Source: Syngnathus acus (lineage: Eukaryota > Chordata > Actinopteri > Syngnathiformes > Syngnathidae). Taken from it: DNA of 64,000 nucleotides. The position numbers and the translations under genes are program-made. The DNA lies in NCBI RefSeq assembly GCF_901709675.1, contig NC_051105.1:8550104-8614103 (forward strand), given 5' to 3'. Below the pieces are notes generated by a model. The model was not told the origin of the DNA. It made no database searches and saw only the letters and a program-made list of their open reading frames with translations. Numbering within the stretch: position 1 is the first letter of the stretch; the number at the start of each line of letters is the position of its first letter. Positions 50,376 through 64,000 of this stretch are shown one piece after another.

Positions 50376-53300
50376 TGCTGCTGGCTCCTGATGTCTTCTG
50401 TAGGTTACCAAACCAAAAATAAAACAAGCCCTTTCCAAAAAAATTGACTCGTGACATAAGAACAGCACACATCTTGGTAGGTCCTCCTAAAGTGCAGTAG
50501 TGTGCCATAAGCGGGTCATGAGAAGTATCAAGAACGAAAATCCAAACAGGCAAAATGAGGACAGGATAGTAGTTGATGGTGCTGAGAGAACATGTTGAAC
50601 TCCCAACGAACTTGTTTTTCATTTTTGTTGTTGTCTGACTACCTCATCACACGCACACACAAAAAAAACCACACTCGCTTCCTCTTCTCTAAGGCCGGAC
50701 CTGTCCGACCGATAGATGTTGTCCGCCGTCAGATCAATAACCTTTCACACATATCACAAGACACCACACAGCATACACGGTGGCCCCCAAGTTACACTTC
50801 CCTCATTTTCAGATAGCGTGAGGTGAGAAAAGACGAACTGCCGAGTGCGGCAACGAGGCTCATCTTCCCGTGCCGCCGCGCTGGCGTCAGACTGTGACAA
50901 AACAACTCACCCTTGTTGACACAGCAGCTGCGTTTTGTCACGATATTCTTGCGCAATTTACGGCATCGTTTGCGAAATGATATTGCAGGTAGTTGAATAT
51001 CTGTTAATAAGAAGAATATCGTTTCGGGTATCTAAAAAAGTTCACGACAGGAGGCCGAGGATGAAGTTTCACCATTAGAAAAGTCTTCTTCTGAATTGAT
51101 GTCAAATGTCATTTGGTCTTGATTGTGAGAACAAATGAGCTGGTCTAAAACATTCATGTTGGGCTATTTCATTTGTCAATGCCCTAAAAGCCTGGCGTGG
51201 TGGCTTTGTTACAAGCAACAATATATAGCCGACAGCCCATCTGGCGTCATAGCCGGGCCGCGGTGTTTATCCTCACCCCTCCCCTCTCCCTCCCTGTGCA
51301 CCATTAGCTGCTCACTAGGCAGGAAAAGACCAACATGAGGTCCTGCCGCCAATCATTCATGACGCCTTTGCTTGACTCAACCCAGCCGACATCCACTGCA
51401 TCACAGCAGCCCTGTCACCCACAACGGTGCTAATATGTTCATGCTGACTATTCTGTCTGGCTGTCATCATTAAAAATACCCAGGCTAGATAAATGTATTC
51501 ATAGGAAGTGTGGGAATTGTTAGCTAAAAATAAGAAATGCCAAAAGCATTCTCCAAGTATGTTATACATCATTCTACACACCAGAGAATTCAAATTTTGG
51601 CACTCAAATCAGAACAAATCTTAGTATATTGTTGCAACTTTGGTCCTGAAAAGACTTCTCCTCAGCTAGTTAGCTAGAAATCTAATATAGCTATCAAGAA
51701 TGTAGCTGGCCCCAGCCAACAACCCTTTGGCCACAATGGGCAAGGAATCCTGGTTAAAGTAAACCATTTTAAATTAATGAGACAAGGTACTCTTTGGTTT
51801 TATCAAATTGAGTGTTTTCTTTGTTGACGTCTTCATTTTCCCGAGAACTGCAAGCAGAAACTACGATTCCACATTGTCAACACAAATTGAGATTCAAACA
51901 CTGAAACTTGGAACTCTCCAAAAACATGCTAACTGCTAGCAGTCATTTCACTTGGAAAAATAAATTAGTAGCTGAAGTGGGCCAGTTTCCGCAAGCTGGT
52001 AATTGTTTTTCAACAACTGCAAACTATGGGCCTTGATTAACATCACTTCTGAATAGAAGTAGTGTCTCTTGCACACCGAGTGGAGCTCCAAAAAGGCACA
52101 ATGACCTATTTTATTCTTCATCAAGCACAAAGTGAAAAGCTTGTATCCAAGGAGCGTAAACAAATCTAATCTTTATCTGGTTACCTCCAATTCAACCAAA
52201 TGACCCCATACAATACAACTGATTAAATTGTGTTGTCCTACTGCCACCCATTGTTCTACATTTCCCTTTAAATACAATATAATTAGACCATTTCAAAGAG
52301 TTAGGGGTTAACAGCGTATTTTGGGACATTTGTGTGAACAGAGGCACCTAACGCAGATTTAGGGCAGTGTTGTTTTTGTGTCAATTTAGTAAGGCTCCTT
52401 CAGATAAACAAACAAAAGCGAGCGCAGAGCCGACGAGTGAAAGGAGAGCCGTGTGACCTCTTCCCAGACGTTGTGTTTGTTCAGGGAATTTCAAGTCATT
52501 AAAGTCCTAACAAGCCAACACTCATGAAAGGCTTGATAGTAAGTAGTTAAAGTGTCGCACAACTAATGGCTGAATGGGAGCGACATTTGTACAATGACTT
52601 TGTTTGGTCCTCTGTCTTCGACACAATCGGCGCAACAAAGCTATTCCCAGAGCTTAGAGACGGAGTTATTGGATGATTAGGATTCGCTGCACAGACCTAT
52701 TGAGTGCAGTGATTTGGTGGTAATTTCAAAGCGATCCGCAATTCCTGACGGCATTCACATAGCAAAAAAAAAAAAAAACTACAAGGCAATTTAGAAAAGT
52801 AATATGAGCAACATTCTGCGGCGGCATTTAAATTATTAAGGTACCCCGTGGTTGCTATCACTAACTATTAGAGAAATGATGGTTAAAAATAGCAATGGAA
52901 TCAGGTGTAAAACATGAACTATATCGACGGAGCTTTCTTCCACTTTTTCCTTTTTCCCCAACACACACGAGCTGTCAATATAACCGTTAAAGCGGTTGAA
53001 TTTACCACTCAGTAAATTTAGTTATAAGCTTCCCCTCCACAGGTTTCCTGGTTTCACAATGTGGCAAGAGGAATAAACGTGACCTCTGTCAGACTAGTGC
53101 TTATTGGTTAACTAATATGGATCAGTTTTTTTTTTCTTCTGTTTGGGACTTTTGATTCACGCACACACATTACATTCTCAGATGTAAAATATAGTCAGTT
53201 AAGATTTGCTAGCTTTCACTCCCATATTTTTGACCGCCTCCTATAAATAGAGCACAAACAGCCGTGAAGACCCCAAGCTGAATACTCTGGGTGGTATTTT

Positions 53301-55394
53301 ATTGCCGAACATCATGTTGTAAAAGTGAGTCCTGTCTGAGCAGTTAATGACCGTCCTGCATCAACAGCGCCTGTTCACAAATACCCTTGGAGCGTTTAGT
53401 TTTTTTTCCCCCCTGTAAAAAGCAACAGTTCAGACTGAAACAAAATACAGACGACGCTTATCACTTTAACACTTTTATTGAATCTTTTATTTATTTATTT
53501 CAGCGTTGTCATCCGTCTCACCTTATAAGCTTGTAAGCTTACTTGTGATTGTCAGGGTTGTTCCTCATTTTTTATTTTTTTTTGGATCTACATGTCTGCT
53601 TTAATGACTTATTGATGCTGTCGGCTGCCTTTCATCTAAGAGAGGCTTTTTTCTCCTTTCTTTTTTTTCCCTCCTGCTCGTTGGATTGTCCAGCTATTCC
53701 CATGTCTAGGGTTTCGCTCTGGACTTTCTCCTTTTTGATCATCCCTCGGTCTTTCCCAGTCTCCTTTAACTCGAGTTGAGCCGCACACCGCCCTCCCTAC
53801 CACCGGTCCTCTTTGAATTCTCGATGAGGATAAATGCGTTGAGAAGAAAGACGCTCGAGGAGGGCTGACAAGCTTGTGTTACCAGAGAGAGATTTACATG
53901 GGGTCATAAAAGCTCGGGTGAAAGGAGAGGAGGTATAGGCCGTATTAAAAGGTCAGCGTGCTGGGATGGGGAGGTAAATTGACCCACGACGGAATGAAGG
54001 CCACACACACCACCTGCACACCCTCTCGTTCCCACCCTGCCCTCCGGCCGGTGACTTTTTGACTTTTCGGACAAAACCGCCCCACCTAACAACCTCCTCT
54101 TGCTCATTCAACTTTCTTGTTTGTGTTATCATGATACCCTGGTCTATAAATCATCCAGAAAAATGATTGCAGCTCCACCAATCTAGCTCAACTTATGCCC
54201 GGGAGCGACATTATGGTTGTGAAGTCCTCTGACATGGTGTCCAGGACTCATGCGGGCCCCGTATGGATGGATCTCAGCGTGTATACCCGCTGCCAAGAGA
54301 AACAAAAGAAACCTTGTCACTTTGCGAGTGAGAGCCCACGGGCTGGCTAGTGTGAGGGGAGGGAGGAAAAACAAAAAAAAAGCGGTTCTACTCTGGAAAT
54401 GTTTATGAGAAGCCTTGGGACGGAAATCCATCATTGCAGAGGGAGCAATTTATGTCCAACATGAGATTGTGGCTGACATCTCACATCCTGCGAAGACACT
54501 TTCTCTGCTTTCAGACTCAAGATTTTGTCAGTCGTCTCGTGGCTCATTGTTCATTTGGGCAGCTGCGGCAGGCTGCTTGCTATTTTGGCTCATGAAATAT
54601 CAAGTTGCTATGTGACCTGACTTCAATTGAAGACATTAATGCAGTTTGCGTGTGACACAGTCTGGTGAGCAAAGGACTTCCTCAAATGAGTGGAACAAAT
54701 TGTACTCTGCATAACACTTGTCATTTTTAATGGGGTGGTCGAGTTTGGATTCAAATTGGTTTGGGATCGTTTTATGGACGATGCTTATTGTATGTGACAT
54801 AACGCCGTGCAGATTATTAATTTGTGCTTTGACACATTCTGATCGTTCATGTGAAAGAGCAAATGAGAAATGAGAAAAACTGCTGTTCTTATCGGAGAAC
54901 GTTTTGAGGAACCATACGTTTTATTGACGCACAAACAAAAAGGCGCGATTGTCAAAGAAGAAGCGGATTTCTCCTGCTGCTGTAGCTATTTTATATTATT
55001 GGACAGACATTCTCCACACTTCACTCTTTGCTGATACAGACACCATTACATTACAAATAATGATTACAATAAATACAAATGTAGTTTTAGATATATTATA
55101 TATGTTTTGTAAAACAACATTTTATGGGAAGAATTTGGAAAAGCATTTTAAAAATCATTATGGCACTGAGTGTCTGTTTATCATCTTTTCTGCTCTAGAA
55201 AAAAGCCTGTTAAAATATTTATATTAACAATTTAGAGTGATATTGTTATTCCAAATAGACATCATTGAAAGACTGAAACAACAGATAGCAGCTAAAACTT
55301 TTTGTAGGGTAACTGTGGGATTCACATATTGTACCATTCATTATAGAAAGAATACTAATGAGGCTGGACAGGGGCGGTGATGCATCTGGATGGG

Positions 55395-55409
55395 GCGCCA
55401 TCTAATGGG
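55395..55409 (-). promoter_or_regulatory. Candidate CTCF-type motif in the gene-free region
   Basis: The plus strand reads GCGCCATCTAATGGG, the reverse complement of a CCCATTAGATGGCGC-type CTCF core. It is 24 bp from the 21-base C run. Confidence 0.35.
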
Positions 55410-55432
55410 AGCAGGGCTGCCATTACACATCA

Positions 55433-55453
55433 CCCCCCCCCCCCCCCCCCCCC
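55433..55453. repeat. Run of 21 C
   Basis: An uninterrupted run of 21 C, next to a candidate CTCF-type motif at 55395-55409. The run is the plus-strand complement of the kind of G run at 50353-50375. Confidence 0.9.
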
Positions 55454-57992
55454 AAACAAATATCATAAAGTCTGTCAGTGGCTGTAATATTAGATAATAT
55501 ACAATCAGCCTTCCTAATTCGGGGATTTTACTCTGTATACTGTTGCTGCCCACAAGTCCATTTATATTTAAAGGGTTACTGATGAGTGCCTTTGGAAATA
55601 TATGTTTATGAAGAATTATTGGCTTGGCGGCCATTGGTCATGTTATCACCACTTGCCGACTTATTTATTAGCAATAGACTGGCCTGCTGGGCGACACAAC
55701 TGATAAGCCTGCCAAAAGCTCGTTGGCGTCACTGAGTGCAATGAAGATGTGCCTTGGATCAGTTGCTTTTCTACACACACGTGCACACATAACACAACAA
55801 ATACTTCATTAGTGAGCAGAGTGAAGCCGAAGTGCAACTGATCCAAAAAAAAGTTGGTGTCGATCACAGCATGGTGTCAACATCACATTCCATTTCAGTC
55901 ATGAAAATGCTAAGAATATAATCAGTGACATAATTAGACAGGTAATTACTTCTCACCTTTTGTTCATCTAATGTGAGAAATGAAGCTTTGCTCAGCAGCA
56001 AGCAGCATCACCATCATTATTTCGGATAATAAAAATCTCTTTCTTACCAGTCATTCCATTTTGACGAGTATGAACAAAAAAAAAAATCTTTTGTACTTGA
56101 TTTTCACTTCTCAAGAAAAATCTAACAAAGAGAGTCAACAATCCACTCCAGTACTTTTTTTTATTCTATTTTTTTAAATCTTGTGCAGGAGCAATTTGGG
56201 GACACTTTTTTGAGGCTGAGTAAATTGTGTATGTTTGTTTGTGTGCCTTTTGTTGAAATGATTTCACATATGTAACAAAGTTGGCTCGACGGAAGTCACA
56301 ACAAAAAGAAATCTAACTGTGGGGAAAAATTCAAAGCATTCAGGCCAATCAAGATGGTTTCTTTTACAAACAATAATAATTTAATACAATGCATTTAAAT
56401 GTGAATAAGAACCAGTGGTGTACGCAGTGCATGAATGCAAATTAATGTGTGGGTGCAGATGTTTTGACATGTGTAAATCAAAGAGAGTAAGAATGGAAGT
56501 GTTACCTGGTGGGGGAGAGAGCAGAGAGCGAACGAGCATAGAACAAACAATTTAATAGCACAGGTCCCACTACTCAGGCGGCCCCACCCCGCCATGACAC
56601 ATGATTGGAGTTTGCATTATTAACCTCGACGTGGCTTTTTAGTCTGGTTTGAATTTATGCTCGGGCTTGTGTGGGTTGTCTCTGGGTACGCAGACATATT
56701 CCTAACATTCTAAAAAGTTATACAGAATCCCCGTTTTGATAAAAATACCAACAGGTATCTGAATAGTACATGTAATTGTAATTAGGAAAGGTACTATAAA
56801 AAAATAGATGAATGACTAACCTAATTTTCAAACACAATCTCCCTTGACTTCAATTAAATTTCTAAAAAGTAACTTTCATTTTTAAAAATATTTGAGAAAA
56901 AAAATCATACAAATTTAACTTGGTTACACTGATTTTGTTTTTTTAAATGACAATCTGTAAAAAACGTTTCTACAATAACAAACAAATGGCTAACCAAAAC
57001 GCCAAATGGCTGTGTGGCATTTGACTGGATTATTGAGCGTCACTAATGAAAATAAAAAGTCTGTGAGTGAAATTTCAGACTGCAGGCTTGGAATCAGACA
57101 GAGTAAAAAAGTAGGACACGCTGCTGAAGGACGATAGTGGTGAATTTTAGAAATATACGTTTTTCAATGCTTTGAGCAGCTTAATGTAATTATTTTTTCC
57201 TGTGTTGTGTTTACAGGGTAGAGCCAGATGTCTTCTGGCCCAAATGTGTGCATTTAGCAAAGGCGGATGCTCCACATTTACTTTACTTTCCACACAGCAT
57301 AAAACAGAATAAAAAAGGTTTGGATGAACTCATTCATCTTGCTTTCTTGGTTGATCTGCCCATGGAAATGAGCTTAAACCAATGAAGGGAAATATAGATA
57401 GCTTTTCCATGTGTTAGCAAAATAATTTAGGTGGCTGCTTGTCTTACTAAACTGTTAACGCTGGCCTTTAAATTGCACTGCCAGTTTAGCTATCAGTCTA
57501 TTTGTTACTGTCAGTGAAGCAATGCTCATTTCGCCTGCTCTAAACCACGTCTATGTGCTGCTGCCATTTGCTAAACTGCTGTAAAGTGTCGGAATGCTGA
57601 GGAAATGGATGAAGACAAGGTGCTGGAAGATGTGTTGGAACATTCATCTGAAAGAAATGGGAGGTCTTTCGACAGAGCAAAGCCTGTGTGAAGTAAAGCA
57701 TTTACTGGCTGGTTCTACTAAATTATGTTCGCTTGTTTTTGCTACAAAACATTTTAATTTTCACCTGCTAATATCGAAAGTGGAATGTGTGCGATCTCAG
57801 CGAATGGACTGAAATATTCCCATGAGGGAGGCTTGAAGTGGACAGGTGCAGAAACAAGGCGGATATTGAGAACAAATTGACAAGGCAGTCTCCTCGGGCT
57901 CACTCTTCATTCAGACGTTGAATGATCCAGATCAGCTGGTTGGCAGACAATTTATTCTTGAGAAGATGAGAATGTGAGAAAGGAGGACATCT

Positions 57993-58120
57993 TGAACTAA
58001 CTAACAATAAAAATAAAATAAATGAAAACGTAAAAATTCAAAATAGAAATATCTCTATCTATCTGGAACTAACTAACAATAAAAATAAAACAAATATTTA
58101 AAAAAATAAATATTTAAAAA
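57993..58120. repeat. A-rich tandem duplication, unit about 72 bp
   Basis: The block gaactaactaacaataaaa at about 57994 is repeated about 72 bp later at 58065, separated by A-rich sequence and a short 'atctatct' run. A third, shorter 'aaatatttaaaaaaataa' duplication follows. Low-complexity origin is likely. Confidence 0.7.
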
Positions 58121-61100
58121 AATAATATATACATATAAAAAGAATGGAATAAAAATGCATCCGATTTATTATGCACCATCTGATACGTTAGACAATATAG
58201 TCGTCTAATAAGTTAAGCAATTAAAATGATACAAAACTTTACAGTGAAGTAGTGAATAATACAGTCTAGTGTGGATGATTTCCACACGGCTTACTTTGCA
58301 ATTACTGCCAGTGTTTCTGGCAACAAGAAGAGCTAAGCTTGCTCCTGTAGGCAGGAGGGAGACCACAATATGTAAGAAACATACTGCCATACAGCGAGTG
58401 GGTGTTGGAAGAACCATGTAGCACTGCAAGCTTGCCGATACCTGACGGATTGTTTGTGTTTTTGTTGTGGGTTTTTTTCCGCTCCTGCTAAAATGACATT
58501 TATTTCGGATGCTGTCACCGCGAGGTGTTCAGCACATGAATGAGTTAACTGACAGATGTCTCGTCTCAACATTGTTCACTGCAATTCAAAGTGGAGCAGA
58601 TGCTACATGTTCGAATCTATCCGCCCAAACCTAATTATGGCAAGATTGCAGTTACTGGCTCTAAAATGGCGGCATATCTCACTAATTTGCCCATGAAATT
58701 TGAAGAGGAATAAAAGTAGGTTTCATTTGCAGGTGGGTGTAGAGGAAATGTCACAAGCTTGCTCTAATTGTTTGAAAATCCCAAACAAAAAGGAAATGTT
58801 CCAGTCACACTTGAAAATTCATAAATATGCAAAGAACCTGTGAAATAACAGCGGAGGAATAAATTAAGCAAAGTCAATTGATACTGTTCAATTTGGGCAT
58901 TAAAGCTCATTACCTTCCTCTCAGCCAACCTTATAAAAGTTAAGAAAAAAACTTGGTGTGATTTCATTTCAATAACAGTCTCTGATAAATGTGAGAAATA
59001 TTTTCAGAGCAATAAAAACATGACATATAATGTGGGAGGGAATGAGAGATGCATGTGATGCCCTCAATATTGTGCTAAAAATATTCCTATCCATCCATTT
59101 TGTGGTGATTTTTTCTCTTCCTGTGAAAACTGACGCTGACGTTTGACATGACAAGCCACTATAGTCGTAGTCGGATCTTTTCTATCGAAAAGCAATGTCA
59201 ACTTTTGTGCTGCCAAACGACAACAACATTCTCCCACCCCCAAAAAAATACATATATATATTTTGCAGTCAAGGCTTTTGCAGTTTTTAACTGAATCCAC
59301 ACGTCTAATGTTGTGAAAAACACGGCAAACAAATTGTAAAAATCAACGACGGCAGAGATTTGTCATCATCCACAATACGTGAATTTTAATATCACTATTT
59401 CTTCTCCTAATTTCAATCTCAAGGCTACGTTCCAGTCGCTTAGCTACCCCTCTTTGATTTCCCATCTTCCGACGATTTCAACGTTCATTTTCCTTTCACT
59501 CTTTTGTTATTTGCTTTTGAATGTTGTCATTGACCCGCCAGTTATCAACCCATCGCAGCTCTGAATGAACATTGTACCCTTGAGCCTGATTTTCAAGCTC
59601 CCCGGGCAATTTCCGTTTGTTTGGCATGAGGAATTGCATAACCCTACTTGTCAAGCACTTTTGTCGAAAAAAATATTAGATAACACTCCCTTTTATTTAT
59701 TTTGATCCTACATGTACATGGCCTATTCTGATATTTCCATGTGCTATCAGTCTGAGAAAAAAAAAAAAGTCCTTCTTGCACAAGCAGAGAATAAACAGCA
59801 AATATATCAGCTTTTGTATCATTGTGAGTTAGCGCTATGACATAATGCAGTATTAAAATGCCACACTGAAAGATGAAGGGCTTGATATGCAGTGAGGTGA
59901 ACAAACAAAAGCGCGGTGAGCTCTATTCACTTCGTCCAGAGACACGCAAAGAACGGAGCGGCTCTGTTTTCATCACAATGCCTTTAGTGTTCACTTTGTT
60001 CTATCATCTGTGTTTTAATCCGCCGTCATCTACTCTTTTTCCATTGCGGTTTCTTATCGAATGCTGTTGCGAGGGAAATCAATGACGCAGTTTATCCCCA
60101 GGCCATTATCTATATTAGCGACAGTTCTGGCCCCCGCGCCTTCATTGTAATGACCTGTCATTTTTCTAAACTACAACCATTTGTAAAAGTCGTGTCATAT
60201 TGATCAATGTTGTTTACAAATTCAGGTAGCCTGCAAAATGATATCAGCTGTCTCTCTGTGGCCCCCAAAGATCCCTAGATAGATATTTACTTGTCAGCAC
60301 TCGGTATTCTCAGATTTCCACTAATTAAACTGGACCGCATCCAACGATCCGGTCTGGTTCATTTCTCAACTCGGGAGTGTGAGAATGGGACATTGACAGC
60401 CTAAGCTTGGCCCAGCTCGGCCTTCCTTGGCTTTCTTGCACATTTCTTAACGTGGCACATGGCGTGCCATGGAAGAAACAAAAAAAAAAAACAATCAGAT
60501 CAGATAAAATGAGCTCTAAAGGAGGCGGAACATAGCATATGGTAAAACGTGACTTCGTAAGCAAGCCAATCAGAGCTTTGTCATTACGTTGTCTTCATCT
60601 TACCAAAAAAAAAAAAAAATTCCATGTTTGGATTAAAGTCGTGTACACTTGAACCTCATTTTACTGACTTATTCTTCATTTTTCTGCATCGCCAATTAGA
60701 CCGGGAGAAAATACAGTATACCCATGAGGATTACGGGAAATCCCTGCTAGTTACTGCGCTCCTCCACAATCAGGAGCAGAATTTTAATTTGAAAGCCATA
60801 CTTTGTTGTGCTCCAAGGAAAAAAGATGCCAGCGTAAGTCTTGTATAAATTGTCAAATGCCTGAGGGGGGGAACTCCATAACTTGAGGGTCGTAAAGTAT
60901 CTTTGGTTCATGTTGCTTGGCAACAAAGAGTCTTGGGGAATATTTGAATGCAGCTCAGATATGGCTAAATAATATCCACTTCAGATATTTTTTCCTAAGC
61001 TATGTCTTCTGTCTGATGTTTGGTAATTTACATGGTGAATTCTGTGACCCTTAAAATTGACTCACTGAGCAGATTCACACACATCTAAAGAAAGGAGGTT

Positions 61101-61168
61101 TTGATTGACAAGTGTAGTGTGATATGGATGCAATGTACACGGAGCAAGTAAACTTTGATTGAAGACCT

Positions 61169-61245
61169 ATCCATTTTCTATACCTCTTATCCCATTGAGG
61201 ATCACAAGAGGCTGGAGCCTATCAGGTCAGAGGCAGACTGCACCA
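61169..61245. repeat. Degenerate retroelement fragment in gene-free region
   Basis: The segment 'atccattttctatacctctt ... gaggatcacaagaggctggagcctatc' resembles the common fish repeat that begins 'ccattttctacaccgcttatcc' and continues 'gctggagcctatcccagctg'. It breaks off soon after. It appears to be the same family as the fragment in pnkd intron 2. Confidence 0.65.
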
Positions 61246-62552
61246 GAGCTGCCAACCTAAAGAAGTTCACTTCCTGAATAATGTATCTGAATTTTTATGT
61301 TTTAAAATTCAGTCTGGAACATGACGGCGGGACTGAGAGACATTGTGTGTATTGTACGTAAAAGGAATAAAGTTGTCATTAGTACACAGTGTGCATTATT
61401 GGACATAATAATAATTGATTGTTTCAAGATGTTAGCTTTTTGGCAAATAATGGACCCTACGTTAGCTTCCAACGCATTACGTTAATTAAGCGGCAGGTTA
61501 TTAAATAAGTATTTTTGCTCTTTTTCAACCTGTTTGAGCTAAATGAATACTTGAAAAATATTCTTAACAGGCATAACGAGTCATGTTCCGCAATGCCAAT
61601 TCAACGCCCTTTGGAGAAGCAAAGAGATTTTTTTCTTCCACTCAAGTTGTTCCTCTGATCGTCGATGCCGAGCGAGGAGCTCCGTTTGAACTCCTGCATT
61701 CTTGTCACACTCTCCACAACACGCTACCCGCAGCTCTACATTCACTGTTTATTGATGCAGTTAAAGTGACATTAACATGAAAGATGCAAGCCTTTCCCGA
61801 GACAAGAAGCGGCAAGTTTGCTCTCCGCTTTAACGGCAAAGTGTTCTGAATACAGATATTTTAATGGTAACGAGCTGATGCTCTTTGATCATTCTTCTGT
61901 GAAGGAAAGGCATATGAATAGATTCACGACCAACAGGCTTTTATTTGACTGAGCCAAATTGGAAACCATATAAAGCACATTGTTCTCTGATGAGCTCGAT
62001 CTACCAAGTCTCTAAACTAACAGGACTGTAATTTATTATATATATTTGATATGAAGAGACATAATTATGTCTGTGTCTTCTTGCCCTGTGAGTGAAGAGC
62101 GCCTTAAACGCTTGGTCAGCAGAAGTGAGTCGAGTCAGCATGTCTGTTTTAGATAGCATCTTAAGACTCCTGGTCTCCAGCAGTCAGGCCCTTATTATAT
62201 TGTACCTCCAATTTGTCCAGTGAATCTTATCTACATTTCCATTTGCCCCAGGCAGAGGTTTTGCTTGACTTGCTAATTGGATGCACTTACCAAGCTTGGA
62301 ATCATATTTTCGCAGACCGGCTTTGTCTACTGTTTCTTATTAGTGTGTCATGGGATTGAATCCATTGATGATACGAATAGAGAGGAAAGGTAGATGGGGG
62401 AAAAAAAAAAATCCTCTTAGTTGTGTACACAGTAGCAGGTAATGACGTCATTTACATCTGTGACATGGAGGTGCCTGAATGCGCTCAGTGGACCATGAAG
62501 TGAGCTGACCATTAGACAAGCATCATTGAACTTGGTGTTGTCCTCCAGCCAC

Positions 62553-62566
62553 CCACTAGGTGGCAC
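62553..62566 (+). promoter_or_regulatory. Candidate CTCF-type motif near the right edge
   Basis: The plus strand reads CCACTAGGTGGCAC, fitting the CCASYAGRKGGC pattern with one weaker position. It points away from cxcr4, toward the unseen neighbouring sequence. Confidence 0.35.
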
Positions 62567-64000
62567 AGTTTTTCTCATTATGCTGCAACAATGGCGAAGA
62601 GGCTTGCAAGGCAGGAAAGGGCAAGCATACCACGTGAGACGCTGGTATTGTTTCAATTTTTCAATTATGCTCGCTTTCATTTTTTGAAGTGAAACTTCAG
62701 CACTTATGTTCTAATGAATATGTTACCTGCAACTTGTAAAAGCCTGGTGGGGACACTGCCGTATAAATTTATGCGTGGAAGTACACACTTTTGTGTAAAC
62801 AAAACAATGGAAAAGGCAGAAGCACTTATTCAACTCATTTCATTAAGCGCAGACTTTGAAATGCACTTAAGTGCAAAATCCATTGATGTGACTGGCTGCT
62901 TATTAAAGGAACATCACATGCATTGTAGGTGATCTCATTTTCTTGTACAGCAGTTAATGGACAAAGCGCACAGCGTCACCTATTGTGCTCCAACAAGCCG
63001 CCCTTGCAATCAAGGACGAGCATACATCCACTATCTTCAGGTTCTGCAAATGTGCTGCAATCCTTTGAGAACAATTCTGCAGATTCGGCATATAAATCCA
63101 TCACTGCGCTGACGTTTTGTCGTTCACCATCTTAGGAAATGTGGACATGTGTGTGCTTTTCTTTTCCACACATGTAAATTAGGGAACCTACAAACCTGCT
63201 GAATCATCATGAACTGTTCCTGTCATATGTGCCAGGCGACTCTGTTAGATCTTCCTTTGCTTTGCTCAGCTCTGACATCAAAGTTGTCAAGATACCATCT
63301 TTTCGCCGTTTGATCAAATGACGGATTTATTTGGCTTCATCGTGCAAATTTTAAGCCTTATGAACAAAATGTGTTGTGCAATCCTACCCGACAAAATATT
63401 TAATAATTTGTAATGTTATGTACATTTTTTAAAGGTTCACTAGCGTGAACCACTACACTTAAACTTTTACAACGCGGTAGCTGATGAAAAGAACCTTAAA
63501 ATAAAAAAGCATCCCGCGTCTTCACTGTGTTGATACCAAGCAAATCAACATTATCAGTTCAGCAGTAATGAGGCAATCTGGTTCAGTAATGCTGAGTGAA
63601 CTGCAGAGTGGGACTCATTTCTCTGTCTTCTTAAACACAAACACTCACTCAGTCGGAGCGGTTGTGCTTCCTTTTGACACTGCAAGGCAGCCCGTTATGA
63701 GACATCTTTTTATTTTAAAGAAAATATTTACCCTTTTGTCTCTAAAACAGACTCTTTCCAGTATAATAAATATATTCAAAATACTTTTAGATTGGTATCA
63801 AAACTTTCAGGCGGCATCTAAGCACGTTGATGATTAATCTTTTCAAATTATAAAACCCGATCAAGACTCTATTTTCTAGTCCAGGGTATCGGCTGCCTCA
63901 AGTTCTCACCCCCTCCCCCAACCTGTGACGGATCCCAGGTCTGTGTTCTGTTATGTGTCTGGTTTTCTATGATAATAATAGAACAGAACACTGGCAGAGA

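Larger units (their letters stand above)
40374..64000. other. Gene-free region upstream of cxcr4
   Basis: About 23.6 kb with no exon-like frame, no conserved domain and no RNA gene I can recognise. In mammals the gene upstream of CXCR4 is THSD7B, whose thrombospondin-type exons would be Cys/Trp-rich; none was found. The region contains microsatellites, long G and C runs, a 72-bp tandem repeat, one retroelement fragment, three candidate CTCF-type motifs and a perfect MEF2-type CTATAAATAG at about 53240. Long-range cxcr4 enhancers are plausible here but unproven. Confidence 0.55.

Noticed and set aside
40374-64000. Search for THSD7B exons
   Set aside because: No Cys/Trp-rich thrombospondin-type frame was seen on either strand; the gene is either outside the window or absent from this position.

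Overview
The window looks like nuclear chromosomal DNA of a ray-finned (teleost) fish, probably a percomorph. All coding sequence is in multi-exon genes with GT-AG introns, mostly 70-1600 bp. The proteins are vertebrate orthologues, and the AT-rich non-coding DNA carries typical fish interspersed repeats (a hAT-type MITE, a TA-flanked MITE, fragments of a common 'ctggagcctat' retroelement) plus many homopolymer and microsatellite tracts. No bacterial, plasmid, phage or viral gene was seen. Species cannot be named from the sequence alone.

Layout. 1-10162: no gene found; two MITEs, an inverted repeat and two local duplications. 10163-14289 (minus): gmppa, 12 coding exons, 422 aa. 15634-18640 (minus): pnkd, 9 coding exons, 358 aa. 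19450-21494 (plus): tmbim1, 11 coding exons, 315 aa, head-to-head with pnkd. 22128-35373 (minus): dars1, 18 coding exons, 534 aa, tail-to-tail with tmbim1 and only 174 bp from its poly(A) signal. 38807-39928 (minus): cxcr4, 373 aa in one coding exon, with a predicted TATA box and non-coding first exon to about 40373. 40374-64000: about 23.6 kb with no recognisable exon; simple repeats, candidate CTCF-type motifs and a retroelement fragment. All five coding models were spliced by hand. Intron phases agree at every junction and each total is an exact number of codons.

Functions. The genes are not a pathway. gmppa is the regulatory subunit of GDP-mannose synthesis; pnkd is a glyoxalase-II-like metallo-beta-lactamase-fold protein; tmbim1 is a BAX-inhibitor-1-family membrane protein; dars1 is cytosolic aspartyl-tRNA synthetase; cxcr4 is the CXCL12 chemokine receptor. 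In human, GMPPA/PNKD/TMBIM1 lie in 2q35 and DARS1/CXCR4 in 2q21-22, so the window holds a junction of two syntenic blocks between tmbim1 and dars1.

Most interesting: the three positions of the Cxcr4 N-terminus that align with the human sulfotyrosines (Y7, Y12, Y21) are all phenylalanine, and its extracellular loop 2 is 16 residues longer before the conserved cysteine. Tmbim1 has Asn where the family's di-aspartyl sensor motif 'YDTQ' has Asp. A 45-nt near-perfect hairpin lies about 100 nt from a dars1 splice acceptor. No new multi-gene system was found.
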